NCBI GenBank assembly: GCA_963969595.1
Contig: OZ018410.1
Location: forward strand, 30,322,913 to 30,386,912
From: Neckera pumila
Taxonomy: Eukaryota; Streptophyta; Bryopsida; Hypnales; Neckeraceae
Length of the DNA stretch: 64,000 bases
Reading direction: 5' to 3'
A program made the position numbers and the translations under genes. Positions 51,175-63,482 of this stretch are shown here, one piece after another. Numbering within the stretch: position 1 is the stretch's first letter; each line of letters begins with the position of its first letter. The notes below the pieces were generated by a model. It saw only the letters and a program-made list of their open reading frames with translations. It was not told where the DNA came from and ran no database searches.

Positions 51175-52681
51175 GAGCATCCCCACACCAACTCAACAAG
51201 TGGCTCAAACTGGTCAAATGGCCGTGCCCGGCCATAATGCGTGCCCCATGGCATGCACGGCGAGGGCCAAAAAATGATCAGGCACGGCCAAATTTGATGA
51301 GCACCCAGCCAAATGAAGAGCCTTGCTTGCGACTTGGTACGGGCTATTTTATCTTTGTTCCCAAGTTTCAAGAGACCTTTTCATTATTGAATATCTTTAC
51401 CGCGGTGGCATTCATGAGGTCATCAAAAATTTAGAGCCTACAGATTGTCAATGAGTATCGTATGGTTACTGTTATTTCATGGGTGCGCACGTTAATTTAC
51501 AATTTATCGCATCGTGACAATGTTTACAATTACTACAAAGAATTGGCACTACTTTATCATCAATATTAATTGTGTAAGTTCTATATGTTAATCACAAGCA
51601 GGCAAAAGACACAAATTATGCACGAAGTTTTATTATCTTTGTTGTGCATTTTATGCGCGTTGAAGTATACAAGAAATCCATGACAATAATTTCATGGCTA
51701 TTTGTACTGCAATAATGCTTACTAAATTGTATCAATGTTGTTAAAAGTATTGTCAATGTTCAATTGTTGATCTCCATTCAAATAATGGTAATTTTTTTCT
51801 TAATTAAATTTCTTGTATTTTGTTTGTCAACACATTCTAATAAATGATAGTTTAAATCTTAATAATTGCACCAAATGATCAAACTAAAATCATTATCGTA
51901 GGCATCAGATTTTAACTTGGACTAAATCTATTAATAGGCCACCAAGAAACTTGATGACGTAGTGAAGGAATCACTTCATTGACACTTGGTGAGAATGGAA
52001 GGTGAAGAGGTCCTATTTGTAGTAAAATTCATTCAACGAATTCTTATGACAAAGGATATGAATAACTTGAATTATGAGAGTATGGGATAACTTGAATTAT
52101 GAGAGTTTGACCGCTTATTGTCAAAAATGTAGTAATTGTGTTGAAAGTAGAAATTCAAACCTCATGTAGGCATAGTAAAATTTCTTTTTCAAAAACTTCT
52201 GAACTAAGAAAAGTTTAGTGCAATAATTATGCACGGACATGATATTGTGTGATTACTGCACTAACTTTATATGTCTTAAATAAGTACTAATGTTGCTCGA
52301 AATTAGTCGCCCATCACTAAATCATTGAAGTCATACATATTTTGTCATGCATTGTTATTGTGCAACTTTAGCACTTCTAACTCAAGTATGAACAACCTGC
52401 CTAAACTGCATGGTATTAATGAATGTCAATATTGTGTTGTAACAATATTTCCAATTGAACAAATGTAATACAAAAGCAATGCTTGATAATAATCTTACAA
52501 TTACTGTTGACAATTTGTGATAGAGGAACTTTGTGATGGTGGCACTTTGGGGGTCGTGTAAATCCGGCTTCCCATGTTTGTAGCCTGTGTTGCCATGAGG
52601 CACATGGGTCAGGCTTGGTCAAATCCCACACTAAATGCTCCCTGGCTATGCCATTTGGCTGTCTCTAGAGTGGGGATGCTC
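51175..52681. mobile_element. 1.5-kb Harbinger-like non-autonomous element
   Basis: The ends GAGCATCCCCAC and GTGGGGATGCTC are flanked by TAA on both sides (51172-51174 and 52682-52684). A GAG/GGG-starting TIR with a 3-bp TAA/TTA target is the PIF/Harbinger (Tourist) signature. Subterminal GGCCGTGCCCGGCC and GGCACGGCC motifs lie on the left, and GGCACATGGGTCAGGC on the right. No transposase ORF was found, and the middle is AT-rich. Confidence 0.8.
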
Positions 52682-53764
52682 TAATTCTTCCACCGTCATG
52701 CGCACCACATTCTTTGAGTGATTGAGTTGCAGTACTATAGTGCACTCTGTAAGCATGCAAAGGGTTACAATTGTGAAATCCTCTTCCTAGCTCAATCTTG
52801 TCCCCATTTATCCCCCCACCAATCATCAAGAACCAACCAAACAACATCATAAGGTAGAAGCACCTAAATCAGGACACTTGTTTTGATCTACAGATCTTGA
52901 AAAGTAGTTACAAAATAAAATGATATCTGCTTGTTAGGAAATGGTTTAGAAAACCAACAAAATTGGTTTTGTATTTTTTTCAAGCTTAGAATGAATATAA
53001 TATGAATTTTTGAAAGCAACTTCCTTGATGCACCTACTGTAGACATTAGACTGTAACACCAAAGTGAGCACACAAACACCCCAAAGAGACACACTTTAAT
53101 CTTGGATCATACATAGGTGATTGGCCAACACAAGAACCTCCATCATGATAGTGACAATTTCTTAAAACCACACTTATTCACTTTGGATCCCCACATGTCT
53201 TATTTAGGTTGTTTTATAGATGTCCGAAAATGACTAGTGTCCAAATTGGTTGCTTCTACCTTATTATAAACAGCAAAGTGATGCAATCACCAAGTCTTTG
53301 ACCCACGATTCCCCACAATGGGTCAACCCGGCCTCAAAAGGGGGGGAAATCGCAAAAAATCTGCAATGAACAGGAAAGTCATCATGAGAAGTTGTGAGGC
53401 ATTGCAATATAAGGAGATTTGAATGGTTAGTATAAATAGCTGCGGAGGATACGACACCTAGCCTGTATATATAGAGGCGCAGTAGGGATCATGTAGTCTG
53501 TAGAGTCCACCGCAAATTAACTTGATATGGCAGTCCACCGAAACATTGCTGGAATCATGACTAACATGGATTCGCTTCCTGGTTCACGTACGACCGAGAT
53601 CTATTGCATGCATGGGTTGTTGAATTGTTTTACAGTAGTACTCGAATCGTCGTCGTTGAATTGGCGAACGTAATAACACATGTCGAGTAGAGTTTCGACT
53701 CTGAAACACGCCAGTTGAACTATTATTGACTTTTAGAACATTCCTTTGACACGACACAATCTGC
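52682..53764. other. Spacer between Harbinger-like and Mutator-like elements
   Basis: No gene was supported. TATA-like strings TATAAATAG (about 53431) and TATATATAG (about 53466) precede a slightly GC-richer stretch, but no ORF follows. Confidence 0.4.
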
Positions 53765-54527
53765 TTGCTGTACGCGAGACGTTAAGTACCCCCCTCGAAA
53801 GAAAGGCCAGTGGGCCCTGCGCAGGCTGCCCTACCCAGGCACCATCCTCCCATTCCCGGCCTCCCGTCTTCCCACTCCGGCTCCTCTCGGTTGTTGGCGA
53901 ATTGTTCTCTTTTTGAGTACTCGGAAGGTTCTTCACTACCCCTAAGTATGCTCTGTGTACGTAATCAGCTTAATTACCCAGAAAGGAATTAAAATCATTT
54001 CCACGATCCATTTCATTTGTAAGCTAGCATGGGACAAGTCACAGTGCAGATCTTCACTAGACAAGTACTTCACTGCAATGGATTCCGAATCTTGAGATAT
54101 CCAAAGGCCTATCAAAATGTTACAAGCTAGTACGTGTGGTGGAGATCGAATGTGTGACGCCTTCACTCGAATCCTACCATCAGTAACTTATTTGTTAACA
54201 ACTGGACAACAAAACGCTATCTACTTCCAGTCAGTACATACACATATGCTAGAGCACAGGAAGATTTACAGTAGAACACCATAACGAGCTGCCCTGTTAT
54301 GAAATGCTAATGTTGATATTGATACACTCAACAACTGTGGGCACGTATATGTGATGTCACCTGCTAGTTTCAGAAAGCATAATTTAAATAGTTCTTCATC
54401 CGTGATAGCTCCTCCCCTCCACTGCACATTCCAAAGGAGTTTCACCCACGTTGTTCACAGCACCGGGCTTTGATCCTCTCTGCAGATCAATGAACAGATC
54501 AATAACAGAACGACACAAATACAAATA

Positions 54528-54679
54528 TGGGCAATTTCATTAAAGTGACGGTATTCCAAGTGCCACTTTGACGGTGTGCCATTTTCATCATCTAGGACAG
54601 GTATAGATTTCAGAACGGCCGTTCTGAACTGATTTCATGCCATTTTAAAAAAATATCGCCATTTTAATGAAATTGACCA
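54528..54679. mobile_element. 152-bp MITE of the GGGCAATTTCATTAAA family
   Basis: The ends are TGGGCAATTTCATTAAAG and TTTTAATGAAATTGACCA. The interior holds CAGAACGGCCGTTCTGAA, a palindrome, and GTCCTAGA-type text. It is the reverse complement of 50149-50300 and appears to sit in an intron-like gap of the captured gene fragment. Confidence 0.75.
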
Positions 54680-54816
54680 TAAATAAAAAAAGCTGAGGTT
54701 TGAGACATCCACATCTGTCCATACCTACAAGTTACAGTTCACTTGACGACTTGCCCTTGAATCTTTGATGTGCGCAATGTGAGCATTCCAGTTCAGAACC
54801 CATAAACTTCATCAAT

Positions 54817-55009
54817 ATGGCAAATTTCATTAAAATGGCGGCATTCCAGAACTTTGGCACTTTTGCAGTTCAGAATGGTCGTTCTGAAATCTATACCTGT
54901 CCTAGATGATTCAGAACAGCCCTTCTAAAATCTATGTCTGTCCTAGATGGTCAAAATGGCACACAGTCAAAATGGCACACAGAATACCGCCATTTTAACG
55001 AAATTCCCA
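54817..55009. mobile_element. 193-bp MITE of the same family, inserted in coding-like DNA
   Basis: The ends are TGGCAAATTTCATTAAAATG and CATTTTAACGAAATTCCCA. ATCAAT lies directly on both sides (54811-54816 and 55010-55015). Removing the element plus one ATCAAT joins the minus-strand frame of the captured gene without a break, supporting these boundaries. Confidence 0.75.
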
Positions 55010-55708
55010 ATCAATGCATTGATAGCTGAGCCAATTACCCAACTCAGGGCTCCAAGATCCACTAATTGAGAAGCCACGCTGGCAAGTGATTCTTGAACTT
55101 CTTGAGGAGGGAAGTAAACATCACAGAGCGTACTCAATAAATGATTTATCACGACTTTGTTTCTGTCAAATGACAACCCCTGCCAATAGTAGGCTCGTGG
55201 AGTCTAACTTAACGCTTGCCACTCGTAAAGCTCATGTAATCTCAAAACTTGACATGCATTCTTCAGTCTTGTTAGTTCATCCTTGTCGCACATAAGAAAT
55301 GCGAACTCACGATTGACTCTAATTCCTTATACTTGAACAGTGTTGAGGCCCTTTCATCTGTCCGTCCGGGCTTCAGAGAAAGAGATCGTGATCAACTTCA
55401 AGAGTGAATCGGCTATAAGCAGACAAAGGGAACCAGTTTGTGGTTTGCAACTTCGATGGAGTTCGATCAAAGCTTTAACGTACTGTAGATTGTGGTCATG
55501 TTTGGAAGATGATAAGCCCATGGCATGCGAGTTCGGTGCGGGAGCCGGAGAGGAGCCGGAGAGGAGCCGGAGCCGGGAGGACGGGAGACGAGAGGACGGG
55601 GGTGGGAGGGCGGGGAGAATGGCGTCTGGGCCGGGCAGCGCGGGCAGAGCAGCCTGCGCAGGGCCCACTGCCACGGAGGCCCCCCTTTCTTTCGAGGGGG
55701 GGTACTTA

Positions 55709-56041
55709 GAGCATCTCCACCCGTCTTGCATATTGGATGACTTGTTAAGAGAGGTTTGCAAAATTGCCCCACCCGTCTTGCATAATGGATGAACTTGTTA
55801 AGAGGCCAAGCCAAAAGCCGCCGGTGGCTTGCAAAACCGGGCTCTTTTGCAAGCCAAAGGGTGGCTTGCAAACTGCATGAGACAAACACTTTCCCACTTT
55901 CCCAAAAAGCAAGGACATGATCCGTGAATGTGGATGTAGCCCATTGGACGGCGATGGCCTCTTAAGAGGCCGTGGGTGGGGCGACCCTTCTTCCCCGGCT
56001 TGCAACCTGGCTTGCATTTTGCAAGCCGGGTGGTGATGCTC
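55709..56041. mobile_element. 333-bp Harbinger/Tourist-like MITE
   Basis: The ends GAGCATCTCCACCCGTCTTG and CAAGCCGGGTGGTGATGCTC are flanked by TTA on both sides (55706-55708 and 56042-56044). TCTTGCAT, TTGCAAG and GGCTTGC motifs repeat inside, with CTCTTAAGAGG palindromes. It inserted into the TTAA of the right TIR of the Mutator-like element, splitting it, so it is younger than that element. Confidence 0.85.
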
Positions 56042-56053
56042 TTAACGTCTCGC

Positions 56054-58037
56054 CTGCTGTACCCAACAGATATTTATGGATTATTTTGTAATCTCGAACC
56101 AGATCCGCAAAACCGTGCTTTCGGGTAATTAACAAACTGAGCGAAGATTTGTTTGACTAGCTAGGCACGGATTGCAAATGTGGGTTAAATCCCCTCGATC
56201 GGTCCTCGATCGATCGACTTGCATGGGCCGGGATTGCCTGTACGTACGTCTGCAGTCACCAACTATTAACAATCATGATATTATTATCGATCCCGCCAGT
56301 CAGAAGAGAATTAACAGGATTGTTGACTGACTTCGCTACGAAACTGTAAGTTCCTTTGGAGATTCCGGAAGGCCGGCCTGTCTCTTCGGGAAACTTCCTT
56401 TCCGTTCTCCATAGACCGTTATGTTAATTAGACGGTGTCTCAGAGTCGAGGACAGTGATCCATGCTTGCTGTGTTAGTTACATTAGCTAGTACCTCATGA
56501 ATTCCTCCGGTCCTAGCCTTTACAGCAATACTGCATTCTATGTAATCATTTGTTTCAAGAAAAAAATAATCCCGGGATGTGTAGCTCACTCGTGCGCTAA
56601 TTCTGAGTACCTGACAGCCGATACGCACATAACGGTATATAACTGAAGATTTGCAAAATCTAATCTATCTCGTTTGCGGCTGGGGGGCCGGCCACCGAGT
56701 TTCCCCCTTTAATTCCCCAGCTGTCAAGCTTGACTGCCATGAGGATCGGAGGAAAAGGGAGCTAAGGAGGTCAGCCACCGACCGACCCGCAGACCGAGCA
56801 CTCCAGCAGTTGTATATATATAAGCTTCAGGGTTGTAGTCCTTCTTCACAAAGTTAGTTTCTATGCACATTCTACATTCTTGAGACCGGCCCACATCTGA
56901 GAAATACTTGAGAGGACAGTCGATCATGCAACATCAGCTGCGGCACCTGAAGTCCTGAACGTACGAATGTTTTCAGAGTGATCGACTCAGGCAAATTTTT
57001 TGCAGATTGCAACAGCCCTCTCATGTGTTTCTTGGATTTTGGACAGCCTCTTACTTAGCTAATTCAGAGTTCCGGCGCTTGACTGTTCAGAATTAATCCT
57101 GAAGCGCTCCGACGTCCATATTTTGGACGATGAACAGATGCTTTCGAGGACTATTTCGTCCAACTAAGTTCTCATTCATCCAATGTAATACTTGAATCTA
57201 GAAAAGACAACCTTCCTTAATGACCAAATTCATGAAATTTCAATATATATATGATGTTTCTGTACAAAGATATAAGCAAAAATGTGCAAATATTCAGAAA
57301 ATTATTGAGACGTTTAGGGGTTAAGCTAGCACGTTCTCCAGAGATACTTAGCATTTTCACCGTCACTGGACTGACAAGAGTCTAGATAGGACAGGTCTTC
57401 ACTCGAGCCTGTGAAAGTCAGATCATTATATATATTTCTCGTAAGCTTAAGGGTAAGTTATAAGGCTTGGTTCAGTTGACGGAGGTGATTGTAACTTGTT
57501 CACTTCAAACCAGAAATTGTCGTTCAAGAGGTGACTGTGTTAATTAGCTGCCTTCACTTGTTTTTATAATGGATTGTCTCTCTCACATTTTCCCTGTGCA
57601 CAGTGCTCTGCTCTGAGTCTCTGACTATCATTTCTTTGAATTTTTGAATGGGTTATTCAACATGGTTTTAATTATTCGATCTGGATGTAATAACTAGGAT
57701 GCACATAACATTATAAAGTAGTACCTACGTGTAGATTATTGTTATCTTTTTACTTATGATTATGAGTGTGGCAATTGTAAAATATTCTGCGAATCATTAA
57801 CTGAATTACTGTGGGGATTCAAAATTGCTCTATTATGCTATGCAGTTCATTCAAACAATGTTGCAAATGTAATTCGATTCAATTCGTTTCAGGGGTATTA
57901 TACTCAAATTTTGTATTGGCCTCACTTGCTTCCAGGCTACACTGTTTGTATGCCGCGCCCGCCCGATGATTCAGAGTCTTCTTCCTGAAATTGTAATTGA
58001 AAAGATTGATTAATTGCAATTTGTTCCTTGCATTTTG
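56054..58037. other. Spacer, partly GC-richer, without recognised gene
   Basis: The stretch 56160-56420 contains GGAAGGCCGGCC and repeated CGATCGATC motifs, and 56805-56830 has a TATATATATAAG string that could be a TATA box, but no ORF follows. A TTAA-element right end GTTTAGGGGTTAA occurs at 57312-57324 with no partner found. Confidence 0.4.
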
Positions 58038-58041
58038 TTAA

Positions 58042-58853
58042 CCCCTAAGTGCCTAAGCCTTTCCAAGTGTGTTTTTCCTTTGAAAAAAGAGCATGAGCTT
58101 ATAGTTATCTCCAATGAAGCAAATTGTTTGTTTTTCAAAATCTAACCATATAGATGTTTAGAGCTTGTTAATTAGTGTGCTTACCAATTTTGAGTGTAAA
58201 ATTGCATAGGAGTTGTGAGATTATAACAAGAGAAATGTAAGTATCCTATTTTTAGTATGCTACCCCTCCCCACAATGTTTGAGAAATTTGCATATAAGAG
58301 TTTTTGGGATCGGATGTGACATGAACAATTTGAAATTGCATTAGCACAATAAAATGCACTTCTAAAAAACTTAAGTTCAAATGAAGAGCTATCAAACTCA
58401 TTACACCATCCACCTTGTAGTTGTTGAAACGCAATTTTATTTGATGAGTAGAAATTGTAAATAACTCCAAATCAACACTTGCATGTTTAAATTTTCAATG
58501 GTGAAAATCATGAAAATACTTTAATCTTTCCATTGGGACCATTTTCAAAGCAAATGGATTTAAGTACAAATTTTTAGATCTCAAATCAAGTGAAATTGGC
58601 AAGCTTTGGTCAAAGCCAAGAAATCAAGTAAAATTTGCAAGCTTTTTTCTTTCACTAATGATACATATATGCCTTTGAGGACCTCTCAAAAATCAAATAT
58701 TTACCTTTTTTAGTGAAAAATAAAAGTTTCCAATAGTTAACCTTCAATGCTACCCGAAAAAAAATTTTAACAGGTCAAAAAAATTTAACTGCCCATGCCA
58801 AACAAGCTTGAAATTTTGGAGCAACCATATTTGGTTGCTCAGGCAGTTAGGGG
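58042..58853. mobile_element. 812-bp TTAA-flanked TIR element
   Basis: The left end CCCCTAAGTGCCTAAGCC follows TTAA (58038-58041), and the right end GGCAGTTAGGGG precedes TTAA (58854-58857). The left 280 bp match 41754-42035 closely, while the rest differs. This suggests chimeric subfamilies sharing one end. Confidence 0.75.
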
Positions 58854-59214
58854 TTAAGAGCACTAAGTTGATACTTTCACTAGATCTTCCAATGTATGGC
58901 AGTAGTCAAGTATCTTATTCTATGCAAAAAAAAAATCAGTTAGCTTACATAGGAAACCCATACAGTTTCATGACTATGTTTCATCAAAATCTACTTCAAA
59001 ATTATCATTTCTAATATAAAGAGCTATGATGAAAAACATCTATTTTTTTTCCCATGTTCAACTATAGGATCTTGTATAATACTTATTTTGGAATGTGTGG
59101 AAAAAATTTCAAACACTTTGACCATGTAGAATTTAAGGTGTTGGTGTTCAAAGTGAGAAAAAAAGATTTTTTGTACATAGCTTCACTAGTTTTTTAGACT
59201 TTGAATCCCCTTAA

Positions 59215-61556
59215 CTCCTAAAGTCCCATTGTCCCCTCGGGGGACAAATTAGATTCCAGGAAAATTCTTGTGACCTTAATTTTTTATGAATTTTTTAAAA
59301 ACTTTCTCATAAGATAGAAAAACTGCTATGTGGGAATATAATTTTTATTTCAATTGGTGACCGGGAGCAAAAGTTATACCACAAAAGGCCTAGAACTAAA
59401 CTTGGCGGGGAATTGAGTTTAGAATCTAGAAAAACAAAAGATGGGTCGTTGCAAGAATGACCTTCCATTTTTGTTCCACTTTGGCTGTTTTTAGCCATTT
59501 TTTTGAGAGTACTATAAAAATAAAAAAACATTTAAAAAAAATATGAAAATATGAGAAATGTATATATGTATAAGAAGAAGGTACCCTATGAAGGAAAAGC
59601 AAAAAAAATTCCTTAAGTAGGAGAACTAGAAAAGTGCAGAATCACCAGAAAATACATACTTTGACATTTTAAATTGTAAAAAATAGGAAAAATAATTTTA
59701 AAAGAAATTGAAAAATGTCATCTAGGAAGACTTCATATTAAAGAGATTTCACCAAAAAAATGGTCCTGAAACCATCTTCAATGTTCAGGTTTGCGTGAGC
59801 AAGGGAGCCCTCTTTGCATGGATGTAGAGGATATAAAATAAAATATTTATTAATGCCCCTTGGTATAAACATGAGTTCCTACTATGGAAATAGACCATAG
59901 AAATTTCAGCTCCAAATCATTAAATTTGGGGACTCCTTACGTAGTAAAACCCCCTAAAACTCAAAATGTGACATATTAGTTTAAATGATTTTTAAATATA
60001 AAATGATTTTTGAAAATTTCTAAAAAATATGAGATATAATGAAACTCAAGAAAAATCTCTAATAAAAATTTCAAGTTCATGCAAGTCACGCTTCAGAAGT
60101 TATTGCAAAAGGAAGCTTTGACATTCCTTTTGTGACAATGTTTTAGTACTTTGCAGTACCAATCTTTCTTGCAATCACCTAGATTCAATTTCTTTTTATT
60201 AATAATATTTTTTTGAATAAAGGGGTCAAGTAGAAGACTAGAAGTATATACTAGATAGAAGGAATTGGAAAATTAAATCATTAATTGTTCTAAAATGGAA
60301 TTGAAACACATCAATTACTCAACCTTTAGTAGTTCATAGTTCATAGTTCATAGTTGTCGGAAGTAAATTGCACTGAGATTTTTTGTTTGAAAAATTGTAA
60401 AAATTGAATTTAGAAATGAATCATATGTAAAGAATTTTTCCTTTGCAATGTCTTGATGCCTTGATTATCCAAACTAAAACAAGACTTTTCATAATTTTAC
60501 TTCACTAATCCAAATGGAATGAATTAAAACTTTCTATTTTAACCCCTAAAGGACCAAACACCATTTTTTGGCAACATAGCGATTTTGGGCAGCTCACTAC
60601 AAACAGAGTTTTTATTTTTTTTCTTTGAAAATTTCATAGAATATGTGCCCGAGGAGTAGCGTTAAGGTCCAACAATTTTCATAACTTTTGACTACACGAT
60701 TAAAAAATTATTGCATGATATGTAATTTTCCGAGTTCGGCGGGCAACTTGGGCAGCTCAAAAACCCCCTTCAGAAATCACTTTTTTTTAAAATGAAAAAG
60801 TTGGAAGCGGTTCTAAGGAAAACTTTAAGAATAGAAAAGTTTGAATTACTTCATTCTATTTAATAAGGTGAGAGTTATTAAAAATTCCAATTTGTGGGTA
60901 GGTATGGAGTCTCTGGATGAACTTCAAATTTTGGTTTGGTGGGCAGAAAAAAACCCTCACAAAAACTTTAAATTAAAAATTTCAAAAATTAGTTTTTTAT
61001 AGATTTTATTCTTGTCTACATGGACAGCTTTGATTCATTCCATTTAAAAAGAAAAAAATTTCACAAGGTTAAGATTCCTTGCTAGAACAATCTCACCATT
61101 GAGATTAGTATATATCAACCCTATCTTAGAGCTATTAATGATTTCATTTTTCCTTCAATCTTGAACCTACTTCTACTTAACAAAATTTTAATGAGTGGAA
61201 ACTAAATGTTTCTTTTTTGAATTTTTTTTCTTAGATTCTCAACTCAATTCTTCATCACATAAAATTAGAAATTCAAATCATAAGAGCAAAAATTTTAAGT
61301 TAAGAAGGTTCAAAGCCGAAAAATGTAATTGAACAAGGTGCAAAAAAACTTGATTCCTTCACTTTAAATGCAAATATCTTGCAATCGACACAATCAAAGT
61401 TTCTAAAATTTCTTCCACACATTTTTGCACTAGTGTAGTACAAGATCCTATGGTTAAATATATAAAAAATACATTTTCAATTTATTTTTGCTCTTTGCTA
61501 TAGAAATAGCAGTTTTTAGTGTTTTCTGATGGAAAAAGGCCTTGGGACTTCAGAGA
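59215..61556. mobile_element. Compound TTAA-flanked element with nested family fragments
   Basis: The left end is CTCCTAAAGTCCCATTGTCC after TTAA (59211-59214); the right end GGCCTTGGGACTTCAGAGA precedes TTAA (61557-61560). Orientation of the end sequence is inverted relative to 34292-35211. Inside, TTAA plus CCCCTAAAGGACCAAACACC at 60539-60562 is the inverted right end of the 41754-42450 type, running to about 60930. Parts at 60290-60540 and 60990-61550 face opposite ways, so the unit has been rearranged. Confidence 0.6.
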
Positions 61557-61644
61557 TTAAAAAACCACAATGACAATTAAGACTATAGGAGTCTATTCAA
61601 ATCCATTTTGTCCCTCAAGGAAACAATGGGAATTTAGGGGTTAA

Positions 61645-62213
61645 TTCCTAAAGCCCAGAGGCACATTTCGGGCAAAATTGTGAAAAACTGTCACTTTTTA
61701 GGGCAGTGAGAAAAACATTAAAAAAAGTTATTTTTTACAAAATTCAATTGTACAAATTTGCACTAGACTACTAGAGGAACGTATGGAAAAAATTTCCGAA
61801 ACTTTGATAGCACGAATTGAAAGACTATAATGATTGAAGTTAGAAGAAAAAGTTTTGTTTCAGCCATGTCCAACATGGCCAGCAAACTTTAACGCCTCCT
61901 AGAGTGAGATTTTAATACTTTGTATGCTTATTTTTTCTTACATTTGCATCTTGTATCATGTAAGTTACATGCATGGCAAATTTCAAGAGTTAATGAGCTT
62001 TTTTGCAAAAGATTCTTCAAATATTCTCACATTGCCTGAACTGCCAGAAAAATCCAAGGCAGCATAACTTTTGATCCAGGCACCAAATCGGAAAAAAATT
62101 AGATCTTCAGCAAGGGGGTACATATACACACCTTGTGTCAAAATTTTGCAAACATCCGACTAAAATTGACTTCATAGGAACCTACCGTTCAACAGACAAT
62201 TGTCCATTAGGGG
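61645..62213. mobile_element. 569-bp TTAA-flanked TIR element
   Basis: TTAA at 61641-61644 is followed by TTCCTAAAGCCCAGAGGC. The right end AATTGTCCATTAGGGG is followed by TTAA (62214-62217). Just before it, at 61561-61640, another right-end fragment ends AATGGGAATTTAGGGG, so two element ends abut at one TTAA. The interior has AGCATAACTTTTGATCCAGG, matching the family phrase. Confidence 0.7.
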
Positions 62214-62217
62214 TTAA

Positions 62218-63478
62218 GTGCACATTGTACACATAAAGAAATTACTACATAACTCTAGAACAACACTAGGAACTAAAGGTGAGCTTTAGATGGTTAAGTT
62301 GTCTTTTCTCATATTAATGAATTGATAATTTTTATCTATTTTTTTGTATGCAACTATTTCAATGATGTATCCTTATCATTAGATTAAATTCAACTCAAAT
62401 AGATTTTTTCTTTGATTTTGTATATGTTAGTCTATATTAACACAATGTACTTCAACATTTTGAGTTTTTTTTCCCTTAAAAACTCAATTTTGACATTCAA
62501 ATCAAGAAAACTAACAAAATAAAGCTTTTAAAGTGCAATTTCTATTTTGCTTCAAGATTTTCAATAATCCCTAAAATTGGACATTTTATTGACATTTGAA
62601 GTTGAAGATCTACAATCATAATTCTAAATATTAGATTAAGACATGAAATTTATTTAGACTATGATGTCTTAGACTACATTGTACTTCTACAATGGATATT
62701 TTTAGATTTTTTAAGAATGTTTTCTATTTGATATGAATTTTTTGTCATTTTTTCTTCCAAGATTCATGGCTCGATTCATGGTAATTTGAATTTTTTCTAA
62801 ATAAAAAAATCTTATGACGTATACTGATATATGTCATGTAATTTCAAATCTAAAACAAAACTAAATTTTTTTATCTCTAAATAATTATAAAATAAAGGGT
62901 ACACAGTAGAGGTTATAATGTTTGATCATATGGAAACAGGCTTCATAACTTTGTTTACCAACACTGGAGGGTTCTTTTTGCTCCTTATGAAATACGGAGC
63001 CCCCTTGTGTTGCAACACATATTTTATGGATTATCTTCCATGATACACATTGTTGACTCTACACCGAGCTAATAGGGCATTGATGAATCAGTAGCAACAC
63101 TGACAAAACCTGGCCAGCAATTACAAATGGCTAGCCAGTAACATTGTTTACATTAAAACTAACTTCCTCCAAGTATCTAAGGAGGAATTATCCCTCCTCC
63201 AAGAAGGAGTGGATCAGTCCTGTTAACAATATTATGTTGTCTTTAAACTTCTAAAGTTCTTTAGACTCCTATGGAGCTTATAACAAATTTGTCATAATGG
63301 AAGGTTATTTTTAGAAGATTCAAGCATTGCTTTGGATGAATCTGAAGTTATTTGAACGAAACATTTCTCAAAAGCACTTTGTCTAGCATGCATAGTATAG
63401 ATTTTGGACTCTTTTGTGTTTGAAGACCAACTTTATGATCATGGAGTTGCAAATCATTTCCAATCTCAAGTTGACTTC
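62218..63478. other. AT-rich spacer
   Basis: No gene was recognised. The stretch 62930-63240 is slightly less AT-rich, with a short repeat of CCTCCAAG around GGAGGAAT (63172-63206). No element ends were found. Confidence 0.4.
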
Positions 63479-63482
63479 TTAA

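Larger units (their letters stand above)
54403..55500 (-). pseudogene. Gene fragments captured in the Mutator-like element (ankyrin-like)
   Basis: On the minus strand a coding-like frame (about 55176 down to 54735) reads QESLASVASQLVDLGALSW and, when the MITE at 54817-55009 is ignored, continues in frame through NALMKFMGSELECSHC to SSSEL next to a GTAACT donor-like site. After an intron-like gap holding another MITE, a tract preceded by CTGCAG reads KPGAVNNVGETPLECAVEG, close to the ankyrin consensus G..N..G.TPL..A...G. Another fragment near 55360-55510 reads NLQYVKALIELHRSCKPQTG. The parent gene is not in the window. It is not a working gene: the frame is broken by a MITE and no start is clear. 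Confidence 0.5.
53774..56053. mobile_element. 2.28-kb Mutator-like element with captured DNA
   Basis: Inverted ends of over 100 bp start GCGAGACGTTAAGTACCCCC and continue CTCGAAAGAAAGG..GTGGGCCCTGCGCAGGCTGC on both sides. The flanks TTGCTGTAC (53765-53773) and CTGCTGTAC (56054-56062) form a 9-bp target duplication with one mismatch. Long TIRs and 9-bp TSDs are typical of Mutator-like elements. The right TIR is split by a 333-bp MITE (55709-56041), and two other MITEs sit inside. The interior carries minus-strand gene-like fragments and no MuDR-type transposase, so a Pack-MULE is the likely type. Confidence 0.75.

Noticed and set aside
55467..55889. 140-codon proline/serine-rich ORF on the minus strand
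   Set aside because: It runs through the GC-rich terminal repeat of the Mutator-like element and into a MITE; its residue use reflects the GC-rich repeat, not a protein family.
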